Shown here: positions 33,092 through 33,141 of the stretch, piece by piece
Layout: each line of letters starts with the position of its first letter
How positions within the stretch are numbered: the first letter of the stretch is position 1
Origin: Victivallales bacterium
Lineage (GTDB): Bacteria; Verrucomicrobiota; Lentisphaeria; Oligosphaerales; Oligosphaeraceae
Reading direction: 5' to 3'
DNA length: 33,141 nt
NCBI GenBank assembly: GCA_017964325.1
Contig: JAGCSE010000079.1
Location: 1-33,141 of the forward strand
Translations under genes and position numbers: made by a program
The notes under the pieces: generated by a model
Told to the model about the DNA's origin: nothing
Seen by the model: the letters and a program-made list of their open reading frames with translations, nothing else
Databases searched by the model: none

Positions 33092-33141
33092 TTACACGTT
33101 GGCTGGCAGACCCGTCTCCACGCTCTTGTAGCAGGCGTTCA
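33092..33141 (-). CDS. C-terminal end of a probable Gfo/Idh/MocA-type oxidoreductase
   Basis: Only the last 15 codons and TAA (33092-33094) are inside the window; the gene continues past the right edge. The translated end, NACYKSVETGLPANV, resembles the closing helix and strand of Gfo/Idh/MocA dehydrogenases (A-x-Y-x-S-x-x-T-G-x-P-V). It is on the same strand and upstream of the isomerase gene, a common pairing in sugar catabolism. The short fragment makes the call tentative. Confidence 0.45.
   Translation of the reverse strand, partial: NACYKSVETGLPANV

Overview
The window is a gene-dense stretch of bacterial chromosome, probably from a gut or host-associated member of the PVC superphylum. 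Lentisphaerae (Victivallales-like) is the best guess. The reasons are many secreted glycan-active proteins without SusC/SusD partners, a DUF4838 protein, discoidin (F5/8-type) modules on hydrolases, FAD_oxidored, PHP and AP_endonuc_2-type proteins, GC-rich genes with AT-rich promoters, and abundant intergenic hairpin repeats. The taxonomic call is inference. I saw no rRNA, tRNA, CRISPR array, phage gene or intact transposase gene.

Layout. (1) 1-3704, minus strand: MATE transporter, secreted purple-acid-phosphatase-like protein, SGNH hydrolase, and the start of a beta-propeller hydrolase cut by the left edge. (2) 3817-6330, minus: secreted GH105-like hydrolase with discoidin-like modules. (3) 6483-7733, plus: PHP-domain phosphoesterase, followed by 33-bp tandem repeats. 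(4) 7921-16331, minus: a compact run of four exported proteins (GH5-like enzyme, alpha/beta-hydrolase esterase, alpha/alpha-toroid protein, DUF4838 protein) ending in a strong terminator. (5) 16524-17297, plus: type I phosphodiesterase/phosphatase. (6) 17357-19143, minus: a complete type II restriction-modification pair of the Eco29kI GIY-YIG type in AT-richer DNA. (7) 19229-25056, minus: an SAH-hydrolase-like protein overlapping an MTA/SAH deaminase, then a fucosidase-like protein with a His/Cys-rich tail and a BNR-repeat protein. (8) 25159-28980, minus: a 1273-residue exported TIM-barrel protein with an internal duplication in swapped order. (9) 29088-31839, plus: glycerophosphodiester phosphodiesterase and FAD-dependent oxidoreductase. 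(10) 32010-33141, minus: sugar phosphate isomerase/epimerase downstream of a probable Gfo/Idh/MocA oxidoreductase cut by the right edge.

How it works together. Most genes fit glycan foraging. Exported hydrolases (GH105, GH5-like, esterase, toroid, DUF4838, the 1273-residue protein) act outside the cytoplasm. Leaderless hydrolases (fucosidase-like, BNR, left-edge propeller) and redox/isomerase enzymes would process products inside. The deaminase/SAH-hydrolase-like pair suggests methyl-cycle recycling by deamination of SAH to S-inosylhomocysteine followed by hydrolysis.

Non-coding content. No gap exceeds 300 bases; the largest are 7734-7974 (tandem repeats and a terminator), 16332-16523 (divergent promoter region, no convincing motif) and 31840-32009 (inverted repeat and terminator). 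Two repeat types stand out: REP-like hairpins with a GGAG-type foot and a TCCY/CTCC loop at three loci, and 7-9-nt micro-tandem repeats, some with a diverged inverted partner, at gene 3' ends.
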